From NCBI GenBank assembly GCA_019117545.1, contig DWZN01000147.1, positions 1 to 49,063 on the forward strand: DNA of 49,063 nt. The letters run 5' to 3'. The notes beneath the pieces were generated by a model. It was not told the origin of the DNA and ran no database searches. It saw nothing but the letters and a program-made list of their open reading frames with translations. The translations under genes and the position numbers were made by a program. This DNA comes from Candidatus Brevibacterium intestinavium. GTDB lineage: Bacteria; Actinomycetota; Actinomycetes; Actinomycetales; Brevibacteriaceae. Positions 24,870 to 32,947 of this stretch are shown here, in pieces (within the stretch, counting starts at the first letter, position 1; each line of letters begins with the position of its first letter).

Positions 24870-25376
24870 ATGCCTGTGCTCATTCTCGCCCGCCACGCCA
24901 AGGCGGAGGCGCAGGGGCCCACCGATTTCGAACGGTCGCTGGATTCCAAGGGTCTGGCCCAAGCTGTCGAGGCCGGCGCCGAGATCGCCGAGCGGTGGTC
25001 ACCCGATGTGGCCATCGCCTCGGCGGCGCGGCGGACCGTCCAGACCGGGCAGGCCGTCGTCGAAGCCGTCAACCGGGCCCACGGCGGGTCCATCGACGAG
25101 CCCGGCAGTCTCTCACTGCGTGAGGACGCCTCGCTCTATGCCGGTGAGATCGCTGACTGGATGGATGCGATCAACTCGATCCCCTCGGATGCGGCCTGTG
25201 CCTATATCGTCGGCCACCAGCCCACCGTCTCCGAGGTGATCGGCCACCTCAACCCGGCCGGTGGCGTTCCCACCGGATTCCGTCCCTCCTCGATCGCGGT
25301 CTTCGACCTCGACAGCTGGGATCTGGAACCGGGGGAGTACCCGGCACCGCAGATCCGCGTCTTCCACGGAGTCTGA
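24870..25376 (+). CDS. SixA-type histidine phosphatase
   Basis: A 168-residue member of the histidine phosphatase superfamily, closest to the phosphohistidine phosphatase SixA. The catalytic RHA motif is at residues 8-10 (ILARHAKAE) and the second histidine is in YIVGHQPTVSEV. It starts 8 bases after the fabI stop and probably shares its transcript. The substrate is not evident. Confidence 0.86.
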   Translation: MPVLILARHAKAEAQGPTDFERSLDSKGLAQAVEAGAEIAERWSPDVAIASAARRTVQTGQAVVEAVNRAHGGSIDEPGSLSLREDASLYAGEIADWMDAINSIPSDAACAYIVGHQPTVSEVIGHLNPAGGVPTGFRPSSIAVFDLDSWDLEPGEYPAPQIRVFHGV

Positions 25377-25444
25377 ACCGCGCACCGACTGCGCTGCCGT
25401 CGCGCTGCCCGGCGGGTGCACCGTGAACCGTCGCTGGATGTACT

Positions 25445-25491
25445 CGCACGGCTGAGGCCCTCCGAAACCCTCGGAGGGCCTCAGCCGTGCG
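25445..25491. terminator. Bidirectional terminator between the sixA-like gene and serB
   Basis: Arm 25445-25465 pairs perfectly with 25471-25491 over 21 bases with a 5-base loop. It lies between two convergent genes and sits 8 bases from the serB stop. Confidence 0.87.
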
Positions 25492-25499
25492 CGGTGGCC

Positions 25500-26168
25500 T
25501 CAGGCGCGGGCGCGGGCGGCGATGAGGTCGAGCACCTCGCGCAGATCCCGTGTGGTCACCGAGGCATCGGCGGCTTCGATGAGGGCCGGCTTGGCGCAGA
25601 ACGCAATGCCGAGGCCGGCCGCCCGGATCATGCCGACGTCATTGGCTCCGTCGCCGACGGCCACCGTCGCCTCCGGGGCATAGCCTCCCGCGGCGACGAG
25701 ATCGGTGAAGATCTCAGCCTTCGCGCTGGGATCGATGATCCGCCCGCTCGTACGGCCGGTGAGGATCCCGTCGTCGACCTCGAGCACATTGGCGAAGACA
25801 TCGGTGATGCCCAACTGTGCGGCCACGGGAGCGATGATCGCAGTGAAGCCGCCGGACACCAGCGCCACCTGACCGCCGGAGTCCTGCACTGCGGCGACGA
25901 GCTCGGCCGCGCCCTCGGTCAGGGTGATCTGCGAACGCACTTCGTCGAGCACGGATTCCGGAAGTCCCGACAGCAGAGCGACGCGTTCGGCCAGGGACTC
26001 GGTGAAGTCGATGAGACCGGCCATGGCCCGTTCGGTGATGTCGGCGACCTGCTCGCCGACCCCGGCGTGGGCGGCGATGAGATCGATGACCTCCTCATTG
26101 ATGAACGTCGAATCGACGTCCATGACGAGCAGCTGGACAGGGATCTGGGCGGGCTTCGACTCATTCAC
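25500..26168 (-). CDS. serB: Phosphoserine phosphatase SerB
   Basis: A 222-residue HAD-superfamily phosphoserine phosphatase, the last step of serine synthesis. Motif I is MDVDSTFI, with Asp17 the nucleophile and Asp19 beside it. The SGGF segment carries motif II, and VGDGANDVGMI is the C-terminal Mg motif. It lacks the ACT-like N-terminal extension of some SerB proteins. The GTG at 26168 overlaps the upstream gene stop as GTGA, which decides the start. Confidence 0.93.
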   Translation of the reverse strand: MNESKPAQIPVQLLVMDVDSTFINEEVIDLIAAHAGVGEQVADITERAMAGLIDFTESLAERVALLSGLPESVLDEVRSQITLTEGAAELVAAVQDSGGQVALVSGGFTAIIAPVAAQLGITDVFANVLEVDDGILTGRTSGRIIDPSAKAEIFTDLVAAGGYAPEATVAVGDGANDVGMIRAAGLGIAFCAKPALIEAADASVTTRDLREVLDLIAARARA

Positions 26169-26899
26169 CCCTTCATCGTAGCCACTGCCGTGATGTAGTC
26201 GGCCGCGGCGGGGTGCAGCTGGGACAGCAGGGCGCCGAACTGCGGCGGGTCCACCGTGGCCGGGGCGAGCACACCGGCCATCCGGTGATGGATGTCGAGA
26301 GCGGCGTAGATCGCCCGCGAATCGGCCTCGGTGGGGATCAGGCGCGAGATCGGATGCGTCGTCGACAGCTCCTCCTGCCAGTCCCGCCACGGCCCCTGCC
26401 GCCAGTCCTCCGGGACCTCGAGGGATTCGACGAGGCTGAGCCCCTCCATCACGAGCAGACGCAGCCGACGCAGGGCCTCGGCGGAAGTGCCCACGGTGAC
26501 CGGGCGGAAGAGTGTGGGCCGGCAGGCGATGATCTCGACATCGGCCTCGGCGCCGACGAGCGCGATCGCCGCCTGCTCGGGCCCGCGGTGGAGCACGACC
26601 GGGGCGCTGTGGCGTCCGACCTTCGTGCGGGCGGCGCGGTCGACCGGGGGAGTCGTGTGCGGCAGCGATGGGTGGTGCAGCGCCAACCGGGCGTGGGTGA
26701 TCCCGGCCGCGGCCGCCTCGGCGACGAAGAGCAGCAGACCGGTCGGGGCAGGGGTGGCGAACACCTCGTCGGAGACGATGAGAGGAACATCACGATCATC
26801 ATCGAGGAACGCGGCACTGACCTCGTCAGGGGGCAGGGTCGAGCGCAGACGATGATTGATCGCCAGGGTCAGCAGCAGTGAGTCGGTCGTTGGGTCCAT
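26165..26899 (-). CDS. Conserved hypothetical protein upstream of serB
   Basis: I do not recognise this 244-residue soluble protein. It has no signal peptide or membrane helix. Composition and codon use match neighbouring genes, and the end overlaps serB by 4 bases, so it is real and probably co-transcribed with serB. Notable stretches are LLLTLAINHRLRSTLPPDE, DVPLIVSDEVF and EDWRQGPWRDWQEELS. The ATG at 26899 lies 8 bases behind a minus-strand TATTCT box, suggesting a leaderless mRNA. Confidence 0.75.
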   Translation of the reverse strand: MDPTTDSLLLTLAINHRLRSTLPPDEVSAAFLDDDRDVPLIVSDEVFATPAPTGLLLFVAEAAAAGITHARLALHHPSLPHTTPPVDRAARTKVGRHSAPVVLHRGPEQAAIALVGAEADVEIIACRPTLFRPVTVGTSAEALRRLRLLVMEGLSLVESLEVPEDWRQGPWRDWQEELSTTHPISRLIPTEADSRAIYAALDIHHRMAGVLAPATVDPPQFGALLSQLHPAAADYITAVATMKG

Positions 26900-26907
26900 G
26901 TCGAACC

Positions 26908-26936
26908 AGAATAGACGCACCCGCCTGCGATAGAGT
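26908..26936. promoter_or_regulatory. Compact divergent promoter pair, both genes near-leaderless
   Basis: The 45-base gap between the divergent starts 26899 (-) and 26945 (+) holds a minus-strand TATTCT (26913-26908) and a plus-strand TAGAGT (26931-26936). Each lies 8 bases before its own ATG. Each -10 falls in the -35 area of the opposite promoter, so the two should compete for RNA polymerase. Confidence 0.55.
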
Positions 26937-26944
26937 CTGAGGAT

Positions 26945-27730
26945 ATGAGTGATGTCCTGACTTTGGAATCCGTGTCCGTGCGCCGAGGAACCGAGTTCCT
27001 CCTCGAAGATTTCTCGCTGACCGTCGCCGAGGGCGAGCACTGGGCCGTGCTCGGACCCAATGGTGCGGGCAAGACCACCCTGCTCGAACTCGCCGCCGGA
27101 CGCATGCACCCGACGACGGGCACGGTCGGCATCCTCGAAGAGCGTCTCGGACGGGTCGACGTGTTCGAACTGCGTCCGCGCATCGGCTACGCCTCGACGG
27201 CGCTGGCCAGTCGGATCCCTCACTCCGAAGCGGTGCTCGACACCGTGCTCACCGCCGCCTACGGGGTCACCGGTCGGTGGGTCGAGGAGTACGAACAGGA
27301 CGATATCGACCGTGCACACGATCTGCTGGCGGCGTTCAACATCACACAGCTGGCCGATCGGACCTTCGGCACCCTGTCCGAAGGCGAACGCAAGCGCGTC
27401 CAGATCGCACGTGCGCTGATGACCGATCCCGAACTGCTGCTGCTCGACGAACCGGCCTCGGGCCTCGACTTCGGCGGCCGTGAGGAGCTGCTGGGCGCCC
27501 TGTCGGAGATCCTCGCCTCGAAGTGGGCGCCTGCCACGATCATGGTCACCCACCACGTCGAGGAGATCCCGGCCGGGATCACTCACGTGCTCCTGCTGTC
27601 CGAGGGCACGGACCTGGCGGCCGGGCCGATCGAGGACACGCTCACCGCGGACAATCTCGCCGCGACCTTCGGACTCGACGTCAAGCTCACCCGCGACGGT
27701 CAGCGCTACCACGCCCTCGCCGCGCGCTGA
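26945..27730 (+). CDS. ABC transporter ATP-binding protein (single domain)
   Basis: A 261-residue ABC ATPase. Walker A is GPNGAGKTT (near 39-47), the signature is LSEGERKRVQIARAL, and Walker B is LLLLDEPASGLDFGG. The H-loop is VTHHVEEI. It resembles YlmA/ModF-like soluble ATPases in having no permease partner beside it; the next gene is a TauE/SafE carrier, which does not normally need one. The role is not clear. Confidence 0.87.
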   Translation: MSDVLTLESVSVRRGTEFLLEDFSLTVAEGEHWAVLGPNGAGKTTLLELAAGRMHPTTGTVGILEERLGRVDVFELRPRIGYASTALASRIPHSEAVLDTVLTAAYGVTGRWVEEYEQDDIDRAHDLLAAFNITQLADRTFGTLSEGERKRVQIARALMTDPELLLLDEPASGLDFGGREELLGALSEILASKWAPATIMVTHHVEEIPAGITHVLLLSEGTDLAAGPIEDTLTADNLAATFGLDVKLTRDGQRYHALAAR

Positions 27731-27732
27731 GC

Positions 27733-28563
27733 ATGGAGCTGTGGCAGAGTCTCAGCCTCGAACCGTGGCAGATCGCCCTGATCGTCCTCGCCGGAGTGGC
27801 GGCCGGTGCCATCAACGCCGTCGTCGGCTCCGGCACGCTGATCACCTTCCCCGCACTGGTGGCCTTCGGCGTCGCGCCCGTGGTGTCGACGATGAGCAAC
27901 GCCGTCGGGCTCATCCCCGGCAACATCGCCTCCTCGTTCGGCTACCGGGAGGAGCTGCGCGGCCAGTGGAGGCGGATCCTCGGATTCGTCCCCGCGTCGC
28001 TGCTGGGGTCCCTGACCGGAGCCTATCTGCTGCTCCACCTGCCCGAGGACGCCTTCGAGACGATCGTGCCCGTCCTCCTCGTCGTAGCCCTGATCATGGT
28101 CGTCGGCCAGCCGTACCTGTCCCGCTATCTCAAGGAGCGCTCCCTGCGCCGGGCACACGAGGCCGGTATCGAACACGCCACCGTCGGCGACCGACTCTCG
28201 ACCGGCCGCTACCTGGCCGTGCTGCTCGTCGTCTTCCTCACCGCCGTCTACGGCGGCTACTTCGCCGCGGCCCAGGGCATCATCCTCATCGCCCTGCTCG
28301 GTCTGCTCCTGCCCGATGATCTGCAGCGGCTCAACGGGCTGAAGAACGTGCTCGTCCTCGTCGTCAACACCGTCTCGGCGAGCACCTACATCATCGTCGG
28401 CCACGATCGGATCAACTGGATCGCCGTGGTCTGCATCGCGATCGGCTCCCTCATCGGCGGCTACTTCGGGGCCCGGATCGGGCGCAGGTTCTCTCCGGTG
28501 CTGCTGCGCTCGGTCATCGTCATCCTCGGCATCGTCGCCATCTGGAGGATCCTCACACTGTGA
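27733..28563 (+). CDS. TauE/SafE family sulfite/anion exporter
   Basis: A 276-residue membrane protein with about eight helices. It shows the TauE/SafE (DUF81) half repeats: GAINAVVGSGTLITFPAL at the N terminus and YGGYFAAAQGIILIALLGL in the second half. The family moves sulfite, sulfonates or other organic anions. The ATG at 27733 lies 2 bases after the ABC ATPase stop, and its own stop overlaps the next GTG. Substrate not evident. Confidence 0.87.
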   Translation: MELWQSLSLEPWQIALIVLAGVAAGAINAVVGSGTLITFPALVAFGVAPVVSTMSNAVGLIPGNIASSFGYREELRGQWRRILGFVPASLLGSLTGAYLLLHLPEDAFETIVPVLLVVALIMVVGQPYLSRYLKERSLRRAHEAGIEHATVGDRLSTGRYLAVLLVVFLTAVYGGYFAAAQGIILIALLGLLLPDDLQRLNGLKNVLVLVVNTVSASTYIIVGHDRINWIAVVCIAIGSLIGGYFGARIGRRFSPVLLRSVIVILGIVAIWRILTL

Positions 28564-29495
28564 ACACACCGGCCAAGGCACCGCTGACCCGGCAGCAGAT
28601 CATCGACCGCGCGAGCGAACTCGGGATCGCGGTCGAACGGCTGCGGTTCTTCGACGAGGAGACCCTGAACGGCGGCGCGGGCGCAGGAGACGGCGCTGCC
28701 AGCGCGGCCGATCTGCATGACTACACGCAGCTGACCGATGTCGGACTGCGCCGAGTCCGGGAACCGGCCGAAGGGCTGTTCATCGCCGAATCCTCGAAGA
28801 TCATCCGCCGCGCCCACGCCTCCGGGCTGCGGCCGCGGTCCTACCTGACCAGCCCGAAATGGCTGTTCGACCTCGCCGACGTCATCGCCGACAGCGACGT
28901 CCCGATCTTCATCGGCACCGATGCCGCCGTCGAGACGCTGACCGGCTTCCACCTCCACCGAGGCGCCCTGGCCGCGATGCACCGACCGGTGCTGGCCGAT
29001 CCCGCCTCGATCGTCGCCGACGCCCGACGCCTGGTCATCATCGAAGACATCGTCGACCACACGAACGTCGGTGCGATCTTCCGTTCGGCGGCGGCCTTCG
29101 GAGTCGACGCCGTCCTCGTCACCCCGCGCTGCGCCGATCCGCTCTACCGGCGCTCGATCAGAGTCTCCATGGGCACGGTGTTCCAGGTCCCCTGGACGCG
29201 GATCGAATCCTGGCCCGACGGGATCCGCACACTGCAGGAGCACGGTTTCCACCTTGCGGCGCTGGCTCTCGACGATGATTCCGTCGGGCTGCGCGAATTC
29301 GCCGCCGCCGCCCCCGAACGCACCGCGGTCGTCTTCGGCACCGAGGGCGACGGGCTGCGCAGGTCGACGATCGCCGCCTGCGATTCGACCGTGATGATTC
29401 CCATGAGCGGGGGAGTCGACTCCCTCAACGTCGCAGCCGCCTCGGCGGTGACCTGCTTCGCCCTGCAGACGGATGGGTCGTCCGTCGCCCAGTGA
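28560..29495 (+). CDS. TrmH/SpoU family RNA 2'-O-methyltransferase
   Basis: A 311-residue SPOUT methyltransferase. An N-terminal substrate-binding part (EGLFIAESSKIIRRA near 75-90) is followed by the knotted domain with EDIVDHTNVGAIFRSAAAFG, VVFGTEGDGL and MIPMSGGVDSLNVAAASAV, the three SpoU motifs. It methylates a ribose in rRNA or tRNA; the exact site is not evident. It starts with GTG overlapping the TauE stop. Confidence 0.88.
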   Translation: MNTPAKAPLTRQQIIDRASELGIAVERLRFFDEETLNGGAGAGDGAASAADLHDYTQLTDVGLRRVREPAEGLFIAESSKIIRRAHASGLRPRSYLTSPKWLFDLADVIADSDVPIFIGTDAAVETLTGFHLHRGALAAMHRPVLADPASIVADARRLVIIEDIVDHTNVGAIFRSAAAFGVDAVLVTPRCADPLYRRSIRVSMGTVFQVPWTRIESWPDGIRTLQEHGFHLAALALDDDSVGLREFAAAAPERTAVVFGTEGDGLRRSTIAACDSTVMIPMSGGVDSLNVAAASAVTCFALQTDGSSVAQ

Positions 29496-29535
29496 CGATC
29501 GCAGTCTGCCGATCCGATGATCGCGCTCATATCCG

Positions 29536-29541
29536 TATGAT
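29536..29541 (+). promoter_or_regulatory. -10 box before the phosphatase-family gene
   Basis: TATGAT at 29536-29541 is a near-consensus -10 located 53 bases before the GTG at 29594. The -35 area is weak. Confidence 0.4.
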
Positions 29542-29593
29542 CGTCTCGGACGGACAGTGACCTTGTCCCCACCCCCCGACAGAGAGGACCTCA

Positions 29594-30364
29594 GTGGACC
29601 GCAGCACGCTTGCCCATGCCCTTGAGGCTGCAAGGATCACCGGCGAAGTCGCCACCCCGCGAGAGAACAATCTCTCCCACATCCACCGCTTCCTCGCCCA
29701 GGAGCGCCAATTCGACTTCGGCGTCGAACTCACCCGCGACTGGGACTATGACGCCGTGTTCGCGCTCATGGTCGAGAAGGCCGGTCTGCGGCCCGATCCC
29801 GAATTCGTCGAGGGCGTGGACACGATCTCCACCGAGGCCTGCATCGAGGCTTTGGAGAAGCTCGCCGAGGCGGTCGGTCAGGTGAGCCGGGACGGCGGCC
29901 GCATCCTGTTCGCCACCGGCCATCCGGCCGGCCTGCTGCCGGTGCACATGGCCATCGCCGCCGCCGCAAGATCGGCAGGAGCCGTCATCGACACCTGCGA
30001 CCACGTCATCGCCGTGCCCGAGGTCGGCGGCGACGTCCGCCAGATCCACGACGTGTGGACCTGGCACCTGCACGGAGGCAGTCCGCACACGCACCTGGCC
30101 GAACCCATGCGCGCCCTCCTCGACGACTTCGCAGCCCGTGGCGAACCGGCCCCGGACCTCATCATCGCCGATCACGGATGGGCCGGTGCGGCCGCGAGCC
30201 GAGGGCTGCGCACGATCGGCTATGCCGACTGCAACGACCCGGCACTGTTCGTCGCCGAAGCACAGGGTCAGATCGAGGCCACCGTGCCCTTGGACGATGA
30301 TGTGGTCCCGAACCTCTACGCCCCGCTCATCGACTACGTCATCGACCGGGCGGGATTGGGCTGA
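29594..30364 (+). CDS. Conserved actinobacterial phosphatase-family protein
   Basis: A 256-residue soluble protein resembling a family annotated simply as phosphatase in streptomycetes and relatives. Conserved-looking stretches are ILFATGHPAGLLPVHMAIA, LHGGSPHTHLAEPM, IIADHGWAGAAASRGL and IGYADCNDPALFVAEA, then VPLDDDVVPNLYAPL. The His- and Asp-rich pattern would suit a metal site, but no activity can be assigned from sequence. The GTG has AGAGGA 5 bases upstream. Confidence 0.78.
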   Translation: MDRSTLAHALEAARITGEVATPRENNLSHIHRFLAQERQFDFGVELTRDWDYDAVFALMVEKAGLRPDPEFVEGVDTISTEACIEALEKLAEAVGQVSRDGGRILFATGHPAGLLPVHMAIAAAARSAGAVIDTCDHVIAVPEVGGDVRQIHDVWTWHLHGGSPHTHLAEPMRALLDDFAARGEPAPDLIIADHGWAGAAASRGLRTIGYADCNDPALFVAEAQGQIEATVPLDDDVVPNLYAPLIDYVIDRAGLG

Positions 30365-30407
30365 GCCGCCAGCCGGTGCGGACGCGTCCGGGGGCCGCGG
30401 CCACGGT

Positions 30408-30959
30408 TCAGCCGATCTCGTTGGCCAGACCTTCGACCACCTCGGCGCCGGGCAGGGAAGCCAGCGCCGCACCGGAGAGCAGGATCTTCGACCCGCGGAT
30501 GCCGGAGCCGATGATGAGCTCCCTCGCCTCGGCGACACGGGAGTCGATGAGCACCCGGTAGTTCTCGGGCAGACCGATCGGACCGATGCCGCCGTATTCC
30601 ATCCCGGACTCGGCCACCGCCCGATCGAGCGGCAGGAATGAGGCCTTGCGGACGTCGAGGAGCTTCTTGACGCGCTTGTTGACATCGGCACGGGTGTTCG
30701 CGAGCACCATGCACGCCGCGATCCGCTCCTCACCGGACCGGGACCCGGCCACGAGCACGCAGTTCGCCGAGGTCGCCGGGCTCAGATCCGTGGCGTCGAG
30801 CAGGGCTGCGGTATCGGCGATCTGCGGGTCGATGGCGAAGACCTCGACCTCACCGGTGATCGTGGCCAACGCCGCCGCGGTCGATTCGGCCAGGAGTTCG
30901 GGGGCCGATTCGGCCGGCTGGAGCGTGAACTGGGTGGAGATGCGTTCTTTCGTGGTCAT
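30408..30959 (-). CDS. YbaK/EbsC family aminoacyl-tRNA deacylase-like protein
   Basis: A 183-residue YbaK-domain protein, the family that hydrolyses mischarged aminoacyl-tRNAs such as Cys-tRNAPro. The family core is visible with [19 protein letters not shown] and [11 protein letters not shown]. The ATG at 30959 is chosen because a minus-strand TACACT box (30971-30966) lies 6 bases before it, making the mRNA leaderless. A GTG at 30965 would fall within that spacing. It converges on the phosphatase-family gene. Confidence 0.85.
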   Translation of the reverse strand: MTTKERISTQFTLQPAESAPELLAESTAAALATITGEVEVFAIDPQIADTAALLDATDLSPATSANCVLVAGSRSGEERIAACMVLANTRADVNKRVKKLLDVRKASFLPLDRAVAESGMEYGGIGPIGLPENYRVLIDSRVAEARELIIGSGIRGSKILLSGAALASLPGAEVVEGLANEIG

Positions 30960-31010
30960 GGCCACAGTGTATGAGATCGGTGTCGAATCGCTTTGTCCCC
31001 TCCCATCAGT

Positions 31011-31016
31011 TAGAAT
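31011..31016 (+). promoter_or_regulatory. rpmE2 -10 box
   Basis: TAGAAT at 31011-31016 is the best -10 before rpmE2. It would give a 5' leader of about 110 bases, long for a gene of 84 codons. No regulatory RNA family is recognised in the leader. Confidence 0.45.
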
Positions 31017-31135
31017 GGACTGTCGCTTCGTGTCCGGTTCCTACGGTTCGGAGCGTGTCCAGCAGACGAATTCGGGCACTGGCGGATGGGCCGACCCATA
31101 CCAGGCGCCTGAGAGAATTCAGCAGAGGTAAGAAT

Positions 31136-31390
31136 ATGAAGAAGGACATCCATCCGGAGTACGCCCCGATCGTGTTCAACGATCTGGCCTCCGGCACCAA
31201 GTTCCTCACCCGCTCCACCGCCACGAGCGAGAAGACCATCGAGTGGGAGGACGGCAACACCTACCCGGTGATCGACGTCGAGATCTCTTCCGCTTCGCAC
31301 CCGTTCTACACCGGCAAGCAGCGCATCCTCGACTCCGCCGGCCGCGTGGAGAAGTTCAAGGACCGCTACAAGAGCTTCGGCAAGCGCTGA
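31136..31390 (+). CDS. rpmE2: Ribosomal protein L31 type B
   Basis: An 84-residue L31 of the long type B form. It contains [17 protein letters not shown] and HPFYTGKQR and lacks the CxxC zinc ligands of type A L31. Such zinc-free copies usually replace the zinc protein when zinc is scarce. The ATG at 31136 has AGAGG at 31124-31128. No Zur-like palindrome is seen upstream. A terminator follows. Confidence 0.92.
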   Translation: MKKDIHPEYAPIVFNDLASGTKFLTRSTATSEKTIEWEDGNTYPVIDVEISSASHPFYTGKQRILDSAGRVEKFKDRYKSFGKR

Positions 31391-31448
31391 GCGCGCCTCG
31401 GCTCCGGCCGAGAGCAGGCGTTCTTCGGACGCCCTCAGCACTGCGCAG

Positions 31449-31482
31449 ACTGCCCCGCACACCGATCGGTGTGCGGGGCAGT
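31449..31482. terminator. Terminator between rpmE2 and pdxK
   Basis: Arm 31449-31463 pairs perfectly with 31468-31482 around GATC, forming a 34-base perfect palindrome. It lies 58 bases after the rpmE2 stop and 43 bases from the convergent pdxK stop. Confidence 0.83.
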
Positions 31483-31525
31483 TCGCGTCTAACGTGGCTG
31501 GCCTGGGCGGCCACGCGCGAGGCCC

Positions 31526-32350
31526 TCAGCTGACGGTGACCGAAACCTCGGATGAGGGCTGAGTGCGGGCCGCCGGGTGCAGCAGCGAGGCGACGCCGGT
31601 GGCGTTGTCGAGACAGTTCGCGATTCCGTGGGCGACCTTCTCCTTCGCCGCGATCACGGCCTCGCGGATGGTCAGACCGGTGGCGATTCCGGCGGCGATC
31701 GAGGACGCGAAGGAGCAGCCTGCCCCATTGACGAGCTTGTCGTTGACCTTGCGCGAGCGCAGTGTCGTCACGGCCTGACCGTCGAAGAGGATGTCGACGG
31801 CGTCATCGCCGGCCAGACGGGCCCCGCCCTTGACGACGACATTGCTCGCGCCCTGGGCGTGGATGATCTTCGCCGCCTCGACCATGCCCTCGACGGAGTC
31901 GATGGGATCGAGATCGGCCAGCGTGGCGGCTTCCTCGAGGTTCGGGGTGATGACGGTGGCCAGGGGCACGAGGTTCTTCACGAAGAGGTCCTTGAGGTCG
32001 ACCATGGTGCCCACGCCCTTGCACACGAGCACCGGGTCGAAGACATAGGGCAGCTCGTTGGTCGCCAGCTTCTCGGCGAGGACCAGCGCCGAGTCGACGG
32101 ATCCGAGCATTCCGGATTTGATGGTGTCGAAGCTGTGCACGGTCAGCGTCGATTCGAGCTGGCGAGTGACGACTTCGGGGTCGATGAATTCGACGACGTG
32201 GGCGAAGCGGTCGTTCGGGTCGAAGGTGACGATGCAGGTGACGACGGCGGTGCCGAAGGCTCCGTACTCCTCGAACATCTTCAGGTCGGCTTCGAGTCCT
32301 GCGCCTCCCGACACATCGGAGCCGGCAATGGTGAGCACTTTGGCGGTCAT
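31526..32350 (-). CDS. pdxK: Pyridoxal/pyridoxine kinase, ThiD-like
   Basis: A 274-residue ribokinase-fold kinase. GSDVSGGAGLEADLK at residues 10-24 is the substrate-loop motif of the ThiD/PdxK group. Cys110 in DPVLVCKG and Cys212 in NGAGCSFA match the two cysteines of the ThiD-like pyridoxal kinases (CC-PLK) of Gram-positives, so I favour vitamin B6 kinase over HMP-phosphate kinase; dual activity is possible. AAAGGA lies six bases before the ATG. A minus-strand TAGAAT (32388-32383) is a likely -10. Confidence 0.85.
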   Translation of the reverse strand: MTAKVLTIAGSDVSGGAGLEADLKMFEEYGAFGTAVVTCIVTFDPNDRFAHVVEFIDPEVVTRQLESTLTVHSFDTIKSGMLGSVDSALVLAEKLATNELPYVFDPVLVCKGVGTMVDLKDLFVKNLVPLATVITPNLEEAATLADLDPIDSVEGMVEAAKIIHAQGASNVVVKGGARLAGDDAVDILFDGQAVTTLRSRKVNDKLVNGAGCSFASSIAAGIATGLTIREAVIAAKEKVAHGIANCLDNATGVASLLHPAARTQPSSEVSVTVS

Positions 32351-32395
32351 GGTGGTCCTTTCGGGTAAAGCTGACGCGAAGAATTCTACGCGGGT

Positions 32396-32860
32396 TCAGG
32401 CGCCTGCGTAGCCGTGCTGCCGCCACGCTTCGTAGATGGCGATCGAGGCCGAATTCGCGAGATTGAGTGAGCGGCGAGCCGGCAGCATGGGGATCCGCAC
32501 CGCCCTGTTCACGTGCTCGTCGTCGATGACCGACTCGGGCAGCCCGGTCGACTCCCGACCGAACAGGAGGACATCGCCGTCACGGTAGTCCACCTCGGCG
32601 AAGGAATCGGTCGTGTGTGTGCTGAAGGCGATCACACGGCGGTCGCCGAGGTGTTCCCACAGGTCGGCCAGCGACCGATGGACCGTGACGTGGGCGAGGT
32701 CGTGGTAGTCGAGTCCGGCCCTGCGCAGCTTCGCATCGGACAGATCGAACCCGAGCGGTTCGACGAGGTGGAGGTGAGCCCCGGTGACCGCGGCGAGCCG
32801 AATGGCATTGCCCGTGTTGCCGGGGATCTCGGGAGTGTGGAAGACGATGTCGATGTTCAT
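32396..32860 (-). CDS. trmL: tRNA (cytidine(34)-2'-O)-methyltransferase TrmL
   Basis: A 154-residue minimal SPOUT methyltransferase that modifies the wobble base of leucine tRNAs. Motifs are HTPEIPGNTGNAIRLAA at the N terminus, LLFGRESTGLPESV in the middle and IPMLPARRSLNLANSASIAIYEA at the knot. The start is ATG 32860; a GTG sits immediately upstream at 32863. It lies 45 bases upstream of pdxK, with a -10 box for pdxK in between. Confidence 0.92.
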   Translation of the reverse strand: MNIDIVFHTPEIPGNTGNAIRLAAVTGAHLHLVEPLGFDLSDAKLRRAGLDYHDLAHVTVHRSLADLWEHLGDRRVIAFSTHTTDSFAEVDYRDGDVLLFGRESTGLPESVIDDEHVNRAVRIPMLPARRSLNLANSASIAIYEAWRQHGYAGA

Positions 32861-32947
32861 CACCCTCTCATCTTCTCACTGCCGGCGCTGCCGTCCTGCC
32901 ATGCGGTCGGCTCCGGTGCCGGTTCGCCGTGCGGTGACTGCGATCTG

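Noticed and set aside
30966..31135. Zur box upstream of rpmE2
   Set aside because: No AT-rich palindrome like the actinobacterial Zur consensus is present.
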